The notes: generated by a model from the sequence alone, not told the origin. Shown: positions 24,504 through 34,405, numbered from the stretch's first letter. The stretch is 64,000 bases of DNA from UBA1723 sp045629285 (GCA_045629285.1 JAZQQY010000047.1:4994-68993); one strand, 5' to 3'. Translations and numbers: made by a program.

Positions 24504-26651
24504 ATGAATTCAATATTCAGTAATATAGGTATGAGTCTACCGGTAACCAACCCGGTACTCATATTCTCGCTCGTACTCTTCGTAATTCTCATTACTCCGT
24601 TTGTTTCGGAGAAGCTAAAACTGCCGAGTATCATCGTCATGATCTTGGCAGGAATTATCTTGGGTGAGCATGGAATTGGAGTGTTGACTCGAGATTCCAG
24701 TTTTGAACTTTATGGCACCGTCGGCATGGTGTACATCATGTTTCTGGCTGGTATTGAGATGGATATATCCGACTTTAAGAAAAACCGTACGGCGGGAGTC
24801 TTCTTTGGCGGAATAACGTTCATTTTGCCGATGTTGCTCGGTACGTTGAGCAGCTACTTCCTGCTTCAATACATTCCTCACCATGAGATTAATGTTGGTG
24901 AGGCTGTCACTGAGGTATCTGAGATGACATCGCAGTACTATTTGTTGGTGGCGTCGCTTCTTCTTGCCAGTATGTACGCGTCGCACACGCTGATATCTTA
25001 TCCGATTGTCAGCAAATACGGAATAAATAAGAACCGTAGTATAAGCATCACCATAGGAGGAACAATGATCGCCACAACTTTGTCATTGTTGGTGTTGGCG
25101 GTGATTGTAGGTATGGCTAAGGGCCAGATCAACAGCTTCTTTTGGGTGCGTATGGGAATAGCGATATGCATCTTCCTTTTTATCATCGGATTCATATTCC
25201 CACGTCTTGCAAACTTGTTTTTCAAGCGAGTGAACGATAGCGTAGGTCAGTACATCTTTGTGCTGGCACTCGTTTTCTTAGGAGGCTACATTGCCCAGCT
25301 TGCCGGATTGGAGGCAATCATCGGAGCGTTCTTGGTGGGTGTCGCAATCAGTTCACTAATTCCTAGAATCTCACCTTTGATGAACAGATTGGAGTTTGTG
25401 GGTAACGCGATCTTCATCCCGTTCTTCCTTATCGGTGTCGGAATGCTTATTGATTTGAGAGCTGTTGTCTCAGGTCCGAACACTCTTATTGTAGCTGTTG
25501 TGATGTGTGTTGTTTCAAATCTTTCGAAGTATTTGGCAGCGGTAATCACACAACATACATTTAAATTAAAAAAAGTAGAAGGTAATCTGATCTTCGGATT
25601 AAGTACTGCCCAGGCTGCCGCTACATTGGCTGCAGTAAAGATTGGCTATGATACTATTATCAAATTTGCCGACGATGGTTCGCTAATCCGTATCTTCAGT
25701 CATGATATCCTTAACGGTACGGTGGTGATGATCTTTGTCACTTGCCTTATTTCGTCCACTGTGACCGAACGTTGTGCCAAGAAGATTTCTACACAGTCGG
25801 AAGCTATCGACGAGAAGATTGCCAAAGCGCAACAGGCAGACAGGATTTTGGTGCCGCTATATCATCCCGATAATTTGGCAAGACTTATGGAACTTGCCGT
25901 TATTTTGAAGGCTAAGAAGTCGAAGGAACCTCTTTATGCTCTTCATGTCGCCAATGATTCTCCAAATAATGGAATGGATCATGGCCGTAAACTGCTGGAA
26001 AGAGCCGCACGCATTGCGTCGGCTACAGATAATTCAGTGAAGATGATTTCCAGATACGATGCCAATATCGCTATGGGTATCATCCATACGATTAAAGAGA
26101 ACAACATCACTGATATCGTACTTGGCCTTCACTATAAGAATACATTTACCGATTCGTTCTTCGGTGAGAAAACTGAGACATTGCTTCAGATGACCAACCA
26201 GATGGTGATGGTAGTGAAGGCAGTACAACCGTTGAGCACAATCCGCAGAGTGGTTGTTGCTGTGCCTCCAAAAGCACAGTTTGAGATCGGTTTCGTGAAG
26301 TGGTACGATAGAGTGAAGAATATATGTAAACAGATCGGTGCTTCAGCTAAGTTTTTTGCTCCTAAAGACACTCTTGAGCAGATCAAGGTGCTTGCAAACA
26401 GGAACAAATTTGGAGTCGCTACCCAATATGAAACGCTTGACGATTGGGATGAATTCCTGATTCTTACTCGTGAGTTGGGTACAGACGACCTTTTGGTGAT
26501 CGTGTCGTCGAGAAAGAATAATGAGTCTTATTTGCCTGCGTTCGAGAAACTACCGCAGCAACTAAGTCGATATTTTGCAGACAATAGTTTTATCATACTT
26601 TATCCGGAGCAGTTCTCGTCGCCTGCTGATAGTGATAAAGAAATATCTTAA
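24504..26651 (+). CDS. CPA2-family cation:proton antiporter with C-terminal Usp-like domain
   Basis: The 715-residue product has about 12 membrane segments in residues 15-420. They include LPSIIVMILAGIILGEHGIG and LEAIIGAFLVGVAISSLIP, typical of the KefB/NhaS-type CPA2 exchangers. Residues ~440-700 form two cytoplasmic alpha/beta units resembling universal stress protein domains (DRILVPLYHPDN... LYALHVAND; RRVVVAVPPKAQ). Exchange of Na+ or K+ for H+ is the expected role; the ion is not predictable. The Usp part may sense nucleotides. It sits in the glnS-to-arginase-like operon. Confidence 0.88.
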   Translation: MNSIFSNIGMSLPVTNPVLIFSLVLFVILITPFVSEKLKLPSIIVMILAGIILGEHGIGVLTRDSSFELYGTVGMVYIMFLAGIEMDISDFKKNRTAGVFFGGITFILPMLLGTLSSYFLLQYIPHHEINVGEAVTEVSEMTSQYYLLVASLLLASMYASHTLISYPIVSKYGINKNRSISITIGGTMIATTLSLLVLAVIVGMAKGQINSFFWVRMGIAICIFLFIIGFIFPRLANLFFKRVNDSVGQYIFVLALVFLGGYIAQLAGLEAIIGAFLVGVAISSLIPRISPLMNRLEFVGNAIFIPFFLIGVGMLIDLRAVVSGPNTLIVAVVMCVVSNLSKYLAAVITQHTFKLKKVEGNLIFGLSTAQAAATLAAVKIGYDTIIKFADDGSLIRIFSHDILNGTVVMIFVTCLISSTVTERCAKKISTQSEAIDEKIAKAQQADRILVPLYHPDNLARLMELAVILKAKKSKEPLYALHVANDSPNNGMDHGRKLLERAARIASATDNSVKMISRYDANIAMGIIHTIKENNITDIVLGLHYKNTFTDSFFGEKTETLLQMTNQMVMVVKAVQPLSTIRRVVVAVPPKAQFEIGFVKWYDRVKNICKQIGASAKFFAPKDTLEQIKVLANRNKFGVATQYETLDDWDEFLILTRELGTDDLLVIVSSRKNNESYLPAFEKLPQQLSRYFADNSFIILYPEQFSSPADSDKEIS

Positions 26652-26666
26652 TTCTAAGAAGAGATT

Positions 26667-28055
26667 ATGGCAGAAATGTATCAGACTCCCTTTTTCTACA
26701 AATTTTTGAGAGTCTACAGTAATACAATATACAGCAGATGGTTTTCATCGACTGAAGTGAATAACGAGAAAGTTATTCCTGAGAATGCTTCGGTGATTTT
26801 TGCGCCCAACCATCAAAATGCGTTTATTGATGCGATGGCATTGTTGTGGTCGTCGCCTGCACCTATTGTTTTCTTGGCTAAGGCAGCCATCTTCAAGAAT
26901 CCTATTATCGCAAAGGCGTTGAATTTCTTTAAGATTATGCCAGCCTACCGTATGCGCGACGGTTATAGCAATTTGAAGAAGAACGAAGAGAGCTTTGAGC
27001 AGGCAGTGAAAGTGCTTGCCCACAATGAATATTTCTGTTTGATGCCGGAAGGTGGACAGGACGAAAAACGTCGACTTCGTCCGTTAGTGAAAGGAATGTT
27101 CCGTATCGCTTTCGCCGCGCAGAAGCAAAAACCAGAAGGCGAGACTGTACTTATCGTACCGACAGGATTAGATTATGGACATTACGACCATACAGGACAT
27201 CACTTGGTAATTAATTTCGGTAAACCTATCCGTATAGCTGATTATTATCAGGATTTTCTTGAAAATGAAGCTGTTACTCAGAATAGAGTGAGAGATGAGC
27301 TTTACAAACGTATGAAGCCGTTGATGCACCACATCACTTCTGAGAAGTATTACGATACATTCTACGCTGCATCATACGCTTACGCCGGCGAAATGCTGGT
27401 GTCAAAGGATTGGGATGACAACGAAACTAACCGTCTTGAGGCGCGTCAGAGAATCTCTACTAAACTTGATGAGGCTGAAGCAAACAATCATCCATTGCTT
27501 CCGGAACTTGAAAAAGCAGTGAAAAACTGGCTTGGCGACAGTGATATGGTAGAACTTTACGCTAATGCGTATGAGGAGCCGCACAAGGTTGATACCCGTC
27601 TTATCACTTCTGTGTTCTATTTGATAGGATCGTTGCCTCTACTTCTATATGCTGCATTGTTCAACGGAATTCCTTACCTGTTGTTCAAGGGTGTAGCAAA
27701 GAAGTTGGCTGGCGGAACAGGATTCGAAGCAAGTTTGCTTCTTGGATTCGTCTACTTGATCCTACCGTTCATCTATTTGCTATATGTGATATTGTACGCG
27801 ATTTTTGTGCCTCAATATTTTGCAGATACATTGTGGTTTACCGTTTTCACTATCTGCTGGTTGATTTCGCTTCCAATCTCTTTCAACTTCCTTTCAAGAT
27901 ACAGATGGAGATTGCAGTATGTGATTTCAAGGTTTAAGACAATAGGTGGTAAGGGTAAGGCTGCACAGAAGGTTGTCGATATTCTTAAACAAATCTTAAA
28001 CTCATCTGATTCTTCGCTTTCCGTGTCGACTGATGGAACAAACAAGCCTATTTAA
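26667..28055 (+). CDS. 1-acyl-glycerol-3-phosphate acyltransferase-like protein (PlsC family)
   Basis: The 462-residue product has FAPNHQNAFIDAM near residue 48, an NHQ-x4-D form of the HX4D acyltransferase motif, and LMPEGGQDEKRRL for motif III (PEG). The last 150 residues have three or four membrane segments. Bacteroidota carry several such long PlsC paralogues with C-terminal membrane parts, and the physiological acceptor is not known. It begins 15 nt after the antiporter and ends 3 nt before ruvB. Confidence 0.82.
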   Translation: MAEMYQTPFFYKFLRVYSNTIYSRWFSSTEVNNEKVIPENASVIFAPNHQNAFIDAMALLWSSPAPIVFLAKAAIFKNPIIAKALNFFKIMPAYRMRDGYSNLKKNEESFEQAVKVLAHNEYFCLMPEGGQDEKRRLRPLVKGMFRIAFAAQKQKPEGETVLIVPTGLDYGHYDHTGHHLVINFGKPIRIADYYQDFLENEAVTQNRVRDELYKRMKPLMHHITSEKYYDTFYAASYAYAGEMLVSKDWDDNETNRLEARQRISTKLDEAEANNHPLLPELEKAVKNWLGDSDMVELYANAYEEPHKVDTRLITSVFYLIGSLPLLLYAALFNGIPYLLFKGVAKKLAGGTGFEASLLLGFVYLILPFIYLLYVILYAIFVPQYFADTLWFTVFTICWLISLPISFNFLSRYRWRLQYVISRFKTIGGKGKAAQKVVDILKQILNSSDSSLSVSTDGTNKPI

Positions 28056-28058
28056 GAG

Positions 28059-29087
28059 ATGGAAGATATCGAAGAACTTGACATACATAATGCTGCAGAG
28101 GAACGAGAGGTAGACTACGAGATAGCTCTTCGTCCGTTGTCGTTTGACGACTTTACAGGACAGCAGAAGATTCTTGAGAACCTTAAAGTGTTCGTGGCTG
28201 CGGCAAAGATGCGTGGAGAGCCGCTTGATCATACCTTGCTGTATGGGCCTCCTGGACTTGGTAAGACCACTCTTGCCAATATCCTGGCGAATGAGATGGG
28301 TGTAGGGTTCAAATTGATCTCTGCTCCTGTGCTTGACAAGCCGTTGGATTTGGCAGGACTTTTGACTGGTTTGGAGCCGAATCAGGTCCTTTTCATCGAT
28401 GAAATTCATCGTTTGAAGCCAGTGATCGAGGAGTTCTTGTATTCAGCTATGGAGGATTTCCGTATCGATCTTATGATTGACAAAGGTCCGAATGCAAGAG
28501 CGTTGCAGATTCCGTTGAATCCGTTCACGCTTGTCGGAGCGACAACTCGAAGTGGATTGCTTACAAGCCCGTTGAGAGCACGTTTCGGAATCAATTGCCA
28601 CTTGGAATACTACGATAAGGATGTATTGACTAAGATAATCTGTCGTTCCGCGTCGAAACTATATACTCCTTGCGACTTTGAGGCTGCAGGAGAGATTGCA
28701 AGTCGTAGCCGTGGAACTCCGCGTATTGCGAATGCCATCCTTCGTCGTGTGCGCGACTTTGCTCAGGTGAAAGGCAACGGTACAATCGACATCAAGATTG
28801 CAAACGGAGCTTTGAAAGCACTTAATATCGACCAGTATGGTTTGGACGAAACTGATACAAAGATTCTTGCCATACTTATCGACAAATTCAAGGGTGGGCC
28901 AGTGGGACTTACTACAATTGCCACTGCTATCGGTGAGGATGCTGGTACAATTGAGGAGGTTTATGAACCATTCCTGATCAAGGAAGGATTCCTGAAACGT
29001 ACTCCACGAGGACGTGAGGCGACCGAGTTGGCATACAAGCATCTGGGAAGAAAAAGAGATGGCGCCCAATTAACATTATTTGATTAA
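28059..29087 (+). CDS. ruvB: Holliday junction branch migration helicase RuvB
   Basis: The 342-residue product has Walker A GPPGLGKTT, Walker B FIDEIHRL, sensor GATTRSGLLTSPLRARFG and the C-terminal winged helix (GPVGLTTIATAIGED). The length matches RuvB. It forms the hexameric motor of RuvABC in recombination. ruvA and ruvC are not in the window. It lies within an operon of functionally mixed genes, with 3 nt to the preceding stop. Confidence 0.97.
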   Translation: MEDIEELDIHNAAEEREVDYEIALRPLSFDDFTGQQKILENLKVFVAAAKMRGEPLDHTLLYGPPGLGKTTLANILANEMGVGFKLISAPVLDKPLDLAGLLTGLEPNQVLFIDEIHRLKPVIEEFLYSAMEDFRIDLMIDKGPNARALQIPLNPFTLVGATTRSGLLTSPLRARFGINCHLEYYDKDVLTKIICRSASKLYTPCDFEAAGEIASRSRGTPRIANAILRRVRDFAQVKGNGTIDIKIANGALKALNIDQYGLDETDTKILAILIDKFKGGPVGLTTIATAIGEDAGTIEEVYEPFLIKEGFLKRTPRGREATELAYKHLGRKRDGAQLTLFD

Positions 29088-29100
29088 AACTTATTTTACG

Positions 29101-30009
29101 ATGATAAAGACGACTAACCGCAAGAACTTTATTCGTGAGCGTTCAACTGAGTTCACAGTTGACGAGTCTGCAAAACTATTTGAGTTTTTGCAGAAGAAGA
29201 TTGGTTCAAGCCGAAACAACATCAAGGGTCTTTTGGCCAAGAGATTAGTGTCAGTAGACGGAGCTGTTGAGACACGCTACGACTTTGATTTGAAGAAGGG
29301 ACAGAAAGTAAGTGTCAGCTTTACAGGCAAGAAAAACACTTTCGCTCATCCGAAAATCTCCATCATATATGAAGACGATGCATTCCTTGTAGTAGACAAG
29401 AAGGAAGGCATTCTTTCTGTGCCAGCACCCAACCATGCTGCAGAGGATACTGTATTGAAGGTTATGGTAGGCTATGTAAAGAAACAGAATCGCCAGAATG
29501 CTTTGTATACTGTTCATAGAATCGACCGTGATACAAGCGGTGTGCTTATGTTTACTAAGACTCCTGAAGTGCAGCAGGCTGTTAAACTTCATTGGCATGA
29601 TGCCGACCACAGAAAGGTGTACTACGCTTTGGTAGAAGGAAATGTGGAGAAAGAAGAAGATACTATCGAGAGCTGGCTAAAGGAGGATCCTAAGACATAC
29701 ATTGTTCACTCTTGCAACTACGACAATGGCGGAATGTATGCCGTTACTAAGTATAAGGTCATCCAGCGTGGCAACGGACGTACACTTTTAAAGTGTGAGA
29801 TTCCTACAGGAAGAAAGAACCAAATTCGTGTTCACATGCAGTCGATCGGACATCCGATTGTTGGCGATGTGAAGTATGGAGCACCTATCACAAGTGTTAA
29901 GCGTCTTTGCCTTCATGCAACATACTTGGCGATAAAAAACCCGATGAATGGGAAGATAATTTCATTCGAATCGCCAGTGCCTCGTATTTTCTATACAGTA
30001 ATGAAGTAG
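29101..30009 (+). CDS. RluA-family pseudouridine synthase
   Basis: From ATG 29101 the product is 302 residues; an upstream in-frame start would overlap the ruvB stop and is less likely. An S4-type RNA-binding domain occupies residues ~20-85. The catalytic domain follows with VHRIDRDTSGVLMF, whose RxD Asp is the nucleophile, and LLKCEIPTGRKNQIRVHM. It isomerises uridine in rRNA or tRNA; the site is not predictable. It is co-transcribed with ruvB and the next gene (4 nt). Confidence 0.9.
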   Translation: MIKTTNRKNFIRERSTEFTVDESAKLFEFLQKKIGSSRNNIKGLLAKRLVSVDGAVETRYDFDLKKGQKVSVSFTGKKNTFAHPKISIIYEDDAFLVVDKKEGILSVPAPNHAAEDTVLKVMVGYVKKQNRQNALYTVHRIDRDTSGVLMFTKTPEVQQAVKLHWHDADHRKVYYALVEGNVEKEEDTIESWLKEDPKTYIVHSCNYDNGGMYAVTKYKVIQRGNGRTLLKCEIPTGRKNQIRVHMQSIGHPIVGDVKYGAPITSVKRLCLHATYLAIKNPMNGKIISFESPVPRIFYTVMK

Positions 30010-30013
30010 AAAA

Positions 30014-31132
30014 ATGGAGGATATTAAAGCCTATTTCAGAAAACCTAATGTTGAGGATATTTCTCTTCATTATGTCGACGATGCAAGCAACCTTGCTTCG
30101 TTCATTTCTCAGTATGATGAGGAATTTGACGTGGCAATCGTGGGAATCCCGACAAATTGGGGATCGCAGAAATATAATCCTTCTTCAGCTGATGCTCCAG
30201 ACGGTGTAAGAAAATATCTTTACCGTTTGTGTGGTGATTTCCATACAACAAGAATTGCAGATTTGGGTAATATCAATGTTCAGCCTGATCAGTCGCCTAT
30301 GGCTGCTGTCGCTGACGTTGTTTCCATACTTGTAGAGGCAGGAATAAAGGTTGTTTTGATCGGAGGTGGAGATAGCTGTAATCTTCCAATTTTGAAAGGA
30401 ATGGCCCATTCCATCGGGAAAATCAACTTTGTCAAGGTTGATTCATTGCTTACTTTAAGTGGTGCGGATGAACTTGCAAAGAGTGGAGGAGTGCTATCCT
30501 CATTTGATGAGATTGCAGAGATCAAACAGGTCGACTGCATTGATGTGTTGGGCTATCAAACTTACCTTTGCTCGGAAGATAAACTTTCAAGAGCTGATGA
30601 TCAGAGAATCTGCTACACTCGTTTGGCAGAGGTGCAGGATAATGTTCAGAATATAGAGCCATTGCTTCGCGACAACGACTTCTTCTCAATTTCAGCACGT
30701 GCAGTCCGCAGCTCGGACATGCCGTCATGTGTAGCTATGCCAAACGGGTTATACGGAGAAGAAGCATGTCATTTGGCAAAGTTGGCAGGCTTGAGCGATA
30801 GGTCGTCTGTGTTCTATATCTCCGATGTATACGCCCAAAATGAGACATCTTTAGCCCTTTCTGCTCAGATAATCTGGCACTATCTTCACGGCATGGATCA
30901 CCGTTACAACGACTATCCGACAAACGATATCAACAACTATCGCAAGTCAATCGTTTACGATACACGCACCAATACCGAAGTCAAATTCTTCACTAATCCG
31001 TTGAACGGAAGATGGTGGGTGGAGATTCCTGGATATGATGGCAACAGAATAGTGTCGTGCAAAGAATCCGACTACGCTGCTATGGCTAATCGTGATGTTC
31101 CTGAAATCTGGTTTAGACACTACATGAGATAG
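30014..31132 (+). CDS. Arginase/formimidoylglutamase-fold protein lacking metal ligands
   Basis: The 372-residue product follows the arginase fold (VAIVGIPTNWGSQKYNPSSA; ADAPDGVRKYL), but the manganese-binding motifs are altered. GGGHE/GGDHS becomes GGGDS (Asp120). The DAHxD strand becomes VDSLLTL. The SxDxDxxDP strand becomes SARAVRSSDMP. Hydrolase activity is therefore unlikely, although databases may label such proteins formiminoglutamase. It is the last gene of the glnS operon and is followed by a GAGACG palindrome. A binding or structural role is inferred. Confidence 0.75.
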   Translation: MEDIKAYFRKPNVEDISLHYVDDASNLASFISQYDEEFDVAIVGIPTNWGSQKYNPSSADAPDGVRKYLYRLCGDFHTTRIADLGNINVQPDQSPMAAVADVVSILVEAGIKVVLIGGGDSCNLPILKGMAHSIGKINFVKVDSLLTLSGADELAKSGGVLSSFDEIAEIKQVDCIDVLGYQTYLCSEDKLSRADDQRICYTRLAEVQDNVQNIEPLLRDNDFFSISARAVRSSDMPSCVAMPNGLYGEEACHLAKLAGLSDRSSVFYISDVYAQNETSLALSAQIIWHYLHGMDHRYNDYPTNDINNYRKSIVYDTRTNTEVKFFTNPLNGRWWVEIPGYDGNRIVSCKESDYAAMANRDVPEIWFRHYMR

Positions 31133-31180
31133 GAATTCTGCGGTGAAAACGAGGATTTTTTGAGATTTATAGAGGAATTT

Positions 31181-31206
31181 GTAGAGACGGGGCATGCCCC
31201 GTCTTT
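31181..31206. repeat. GAGACG-family palindrome after the operon
   Basis: Exact 20-bp palindrome at 31185-31204 with weaker flanking pairing, 50 nt after the arginase-like stop. It is probably the operon terminator. Confidence 0.65.
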
Positions 31207-31289
31207 AATATTGAAATATATTTTATGTTAAAATATGTGTCTTATGACAATTGATTTTGACTATATGACATAGTAATAAACAATTAAAA

Positions 31290-32678
31290 ATGGGTACAAA
31301 GTATGATGAAATAGGGAAATCAATGGGTGCGTGTATTTTATGCGAACCAATTTTTGAGTATAGTAGAGTCTCTACGAATAAGTTAAAACAGTTGTCTATG
31401 TTTGGAGAAGAAACTGTGGAAACAATAAATGGAGATATTCGTGTTGTTGAACTTTTTGCTGGAGTTGGTGGTTTTAGAATTGGTTTTGAAAGAGCATCTG
31501 AGAAATTTAAGACCGTTTGGAATAATCAGTGGGAGCCTTCTACAACGAGACAGGATGCGAGTATTATTTATCAGAAAAGATTTGGCTCTGCTGGTCATTC
31601 AAATCAAGACATATCAACTGTACCCGTAGAGGAAATACCGGATTCTGAGATACTTTGTGGTGGCTTTCCATGCCAGGATTATTCAGTAGCGACAACACTT
31701 CATAATTCAAAAGGAATTGAAGGTAAAAAAGGGGTTTTATGGTGGCAAATTCATCGTATTCTTCGAGATAAGGGGATTAATGCCCCAAAATATCTTGTAC
31801 TAGAGAATGTAGATAGATTGTTAAGTTCTCCTGCAAAACAAAGAGGTCGTGATTTTGCATTGATTCTTACATCTTTATCAGATTTAGGATATTACGTTGA
31901 ATGGAGAGTTGTTAATGCTGCAGAGTATGGCATGCCGCAACGACGTAAAAGAACTTATATTGTAGCATATCATAAAACAAGTAATATTGCAGAGCAATGG
32001 AATGCAAATGCTGCTCAAGATCCTATTGATTGGATTGTAAAGAAAAGTGTACTTGGTAATGCTTTTGAATCTGATTTGGATAGTAAGAAGAATGCAAAGT
32101 CAGATTTTATATTGGAAGGAGATTTGGTTAACATAACTGATAATTTCAACAAATCTGAAAATGGTAAGGCTGCTAGTCCATTTGGAAATGCAGGATTTAT
32201 GGCAAATAGACAGGTTTGGTCTGTTGATGTTGTTCCTGTTTATGATGGTCCTTTTTTAACTCTTGGTCAAATAATAGTACCTGAAGACAAAGTGCCTGAG
32301 GAGTATTTTATTTCAGATGAGGATTTAAAGAAATGGACTTATTTGAAAGGTAGCAAGTCTGAAAAAAGAATGACCAAAGATGGTTATGAATATAACTATA
32401 CAGAAGGAAGTATGACTTTCCCTGATGCTTTGGACAAACCTTCTCGTACAATTATTACTGGAGAAGGAGGAGCGGCTCCGTCCAGATTTAAGCATGTTAT
32501 TCTTACTTCTTCTGGAAAGCATCGCCGTTTATTGCCTTTGGAATTGGAAAGACTAAATATGTTCCCTGATAATCATACTGAAGGAGCAACAGATGTTCGT
32601 CGTGCGTTTCTTATGGGTAATGCACTTGTGACGGGCATTGTTGAACGAATAGGAGTTGTTTTAAAACAAAGAATTTGA
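31290..32678 (+). CDS. DNA (cytosine-5-)-methyltransferase of a Sau3AI-type system
   Basis: The 462-residue product has the C5-methylase motifs in order: VVELFAGVGGFRIGF (I), GGFPCQDYSVA (IV, catalytic Cys128), LVLENV (VI), YGMPQRRKRTYIV (VIII) and an LLPLELERLNMFPD region near the end, before motif X-like sequence. A ~50-residue extension precedes motif I. It stops 1 nt before the start of a Sau3AI/MutH-type nuclease, so together they form a type II restriction-modification unit. By analogy the site may be GATC, modified at C. The unit is clearly more AT-rich than its flanks. Confidence 0.9.
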   Translation: MGTKYDEIGKSMGACILCEPIFEYSRVSTNKLKQLSMFGEETVETINGDIRVVELFAGVGGFRIGFERASEKFKTVWNNQWEPSTTRQDASIIYQKRFGSAGHSNQDISTVPVEEIPDSEILCGGFPCQDYSVATTLHNSKGIEGKKGVLWWQIHRILRDKGINAPKYLVLENVDRLLSSPAKQRGRDFALILTSLSDLGYYVEWRVVNAAEYGMPQRRKRTYIVAYHKTSNIAEQWNANAAQDPIDWIVKKSVLGNAFESDLDSKKNAKSDFILEGDLVNITDNFNKSENGKAASPFGNAGFMANRQVWSVDVVPVYDGPFLTLGQIIVPEDKVPEEYFISDEDLKKWTYLKGSKSEKRMTKDGYEYNYTEGSMTFPDALDKPSRTIITGEGGAAPSRFKHVILTSSGKHRRLLPLELERLNMFPDNHTEGATDVRRAFLMGNALVTGIVERIGVVLKQRI

Positions 32679-32679
32679 T

Positions 32680-34098
32680 ATGGATTACCCTTATGATATA
32701 TATTCAAAAGATTCTATACTGGAGTATGGCCGTCAACTTTTAGGGAAATCTTTGCGCGAGTTGTGTCCTGAGGCTGTTGAATATAGTACAGGTAAGGGAA
32801 GACTAGGACAAAGTGTGGAATTGTATCACTTTAAATATACTCCTAATTCAGAATCAGAGCCTGATTTTGCAGAAGCAGGAGTAGAATTGAAATGTACTCC
32901 ATTAAAAGAGAATAATGATGGGAGTATGGTTTCAAAGGAACGCCTTGTATTGAATATCATTGACTATGTAGAAGAAGCTCAAAAAACATTTGAAACCAGT
33001 AGCTTTTGGCATAAGAATAAAATACTTCTACTTATGTTTTATTTACATGAGAAGGGAGTTAGTGTAGTTGATTTATTATTCAAAATAATACGCTTGTGGG
33101 ATTTCCCTGACGTTGATAAAAAGATTATTAGAGATGATTGGAATAAACTCCATGACAAAATGGTAAATGGACTTGCTCATGAAATTTCTGAAGGAGATAC
33201 TCTGTATTTGGCGGCCTGTATGAAAGGTTCTAAATCAGGTGCTGAAATGAGAACTCAGTTTGTAAAAGATGCTCCTAGTGCACAACAAAGAGCATATTCG
33301 TTCAAATCTAAGTATTTAAATACTATAATTCTTGATTCTTTGCTTCATCAAGAAATGTTTGATGGAGTATTTGTATCTGAAAAACAAAAACAAAAAATCT
33401 GTGAGTCGGTTAATGAAGTAAGCAATATTGTCAACAGTCTAGATGAATACAATGAAGAAGAGACTTTTGAACAGTTAGTAGAGCGAAGATTTGCACCATA
33501 TTACGGAAAGAATATTTACGAAATAGAAAAACTTACTGATTTTGAAATTAGTAATAATCCTAAGTCTATTTCAAATAAAGTTGTTCATGCAATTCTTGGT
33601 ATAAAGACTCCCAGAATTAAGGAATTTGAAAAAGCCAACTTACAGCAAAAAACGATTAGATTAGAAGCAAATGGTAGTCTTAAAGAGTCTATGTCTTTTT
33701 CTCAAATAGATTATAATGGAATTGTCTCTGAAGAAGAATGGGAGGACTCAAAATGGTATGAAATACTAACTCAACGTTTTTTATTCATCGTTTTTAGAAA
33801 AAGTGCTGATGGAGATAATAAAAATGCTAAACTAGAAAAAGTGTTCTTTTGGACAATGCCTAGAAAAGATTTGGAAGTCGCAAAAGAGTTTTGGAATGAT
33901 ACAAAGGATAAAATTCGTGAGGATGTCTTTACAAAATTTTGGAAATTAAAAGATCATAATGTCTGTCATGTTCGACCCAAAGCAAAAGACAATAGTGATA
34001 AAATGACGACTCCTTCAGGAAGAATGGAGACAAAGAAAGCTTATTGGCTAAATGCAGAATATATACTTGAAATAGTTAATGCCAATATGACAAAATAA
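32680..34098 (+). CDS. Type II restriction endonuclease, Sau3AI/MutH family
   Basis: The 472-residue product is close in size to Sau3AI. PDFAEAGVELKCTP supplies Asp62, Glu69 and Lys71 with the exact D-x6-E-x-K spacing of the MutH/Sau3AI active site. The second half looks like a related but degenerate domain, as in Sau3AI, where it aids DNA binding. Cleavage at GATC is the best guess from the family. The gene directly follows its methyltransferase and shares the same low GC content, consistent with horizontal transfer. Confidence 0.88.
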   Translation: MDYPYDIYSKDSILEYGRQLLGKSLRELCPEAVEYSTGKGRLGQSVELYHFKYTPNSESEPDFAEAGVELKCTPLKENNDGSMVSKERLVLNIIDYVEEAQKTFETSSFWHKNKILLLMFYLHEKGVSVVDLLFKIIRLWDFPDVDKKIIRDDWNKLHDKMVNGLAHEISEGDTLYLAACMKGSKSGAEMRTQFVKDAPSAQQRAYSFKSKYLNTIILDSLLHQEMFDGVFVSEKQKQKICESVNEVSNIVNSLDEYNEEETFEQLVERRFAPYYGKNIYEIEKLTDFEISNNPKSISNKVVHAILGIKTPRIKEFEKANLQQKTIRLEANGSLKESMSFSQIDYNGIVSEEEWEDSKWYEILTQRFLFIVFRKSADGDNKNAKLEKVFFWTMPRKDLEVAKEFWNDTKDKIREDVFTKFWKLKDHNVCHVRPKAKDNSDKMTTPSGRMETKKAYWLNAEYILEIVNANMTK

Positions 34099-34405
34099 TG
34101 CCAACATCTCCCCATTTCAGCGGAGATTTTGGATTTTATAGATTTACAACGCATAAGACTCTTTTATTCCTTACACGGACTGAGATTTACATCATCAACC
34201 CTTTCCACTGAACCCTTTTGCCTAAATCAGTAAAAGTTTTCAGTAGAATTTTATTCATCGCCACCAATATGATTTTCTGTGTCTTTGCGGTGAATTACAA
34301 GACATGCTAAACTGTTGTCTTTATGTAAAAATGGTCTATGACCTTACGAAATGTGGTCAAAAAAGTGCGATTTCGTAACAATAAGACAAACTCTTAACTT
34401 TTATT
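34099..34405. other. Intergenic region with inverted repeats, no gene
   Basis: ATCTCC/GGAGAT arms just after the nuclease stop may be its terminator. Further on, 34344-34352 is the exact reverse complement of 34370-34378 (9 bp). Nothing coding was seen. The low-GC character of the restriction-modification unit fades across this stretch. Confidence 0.4.
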
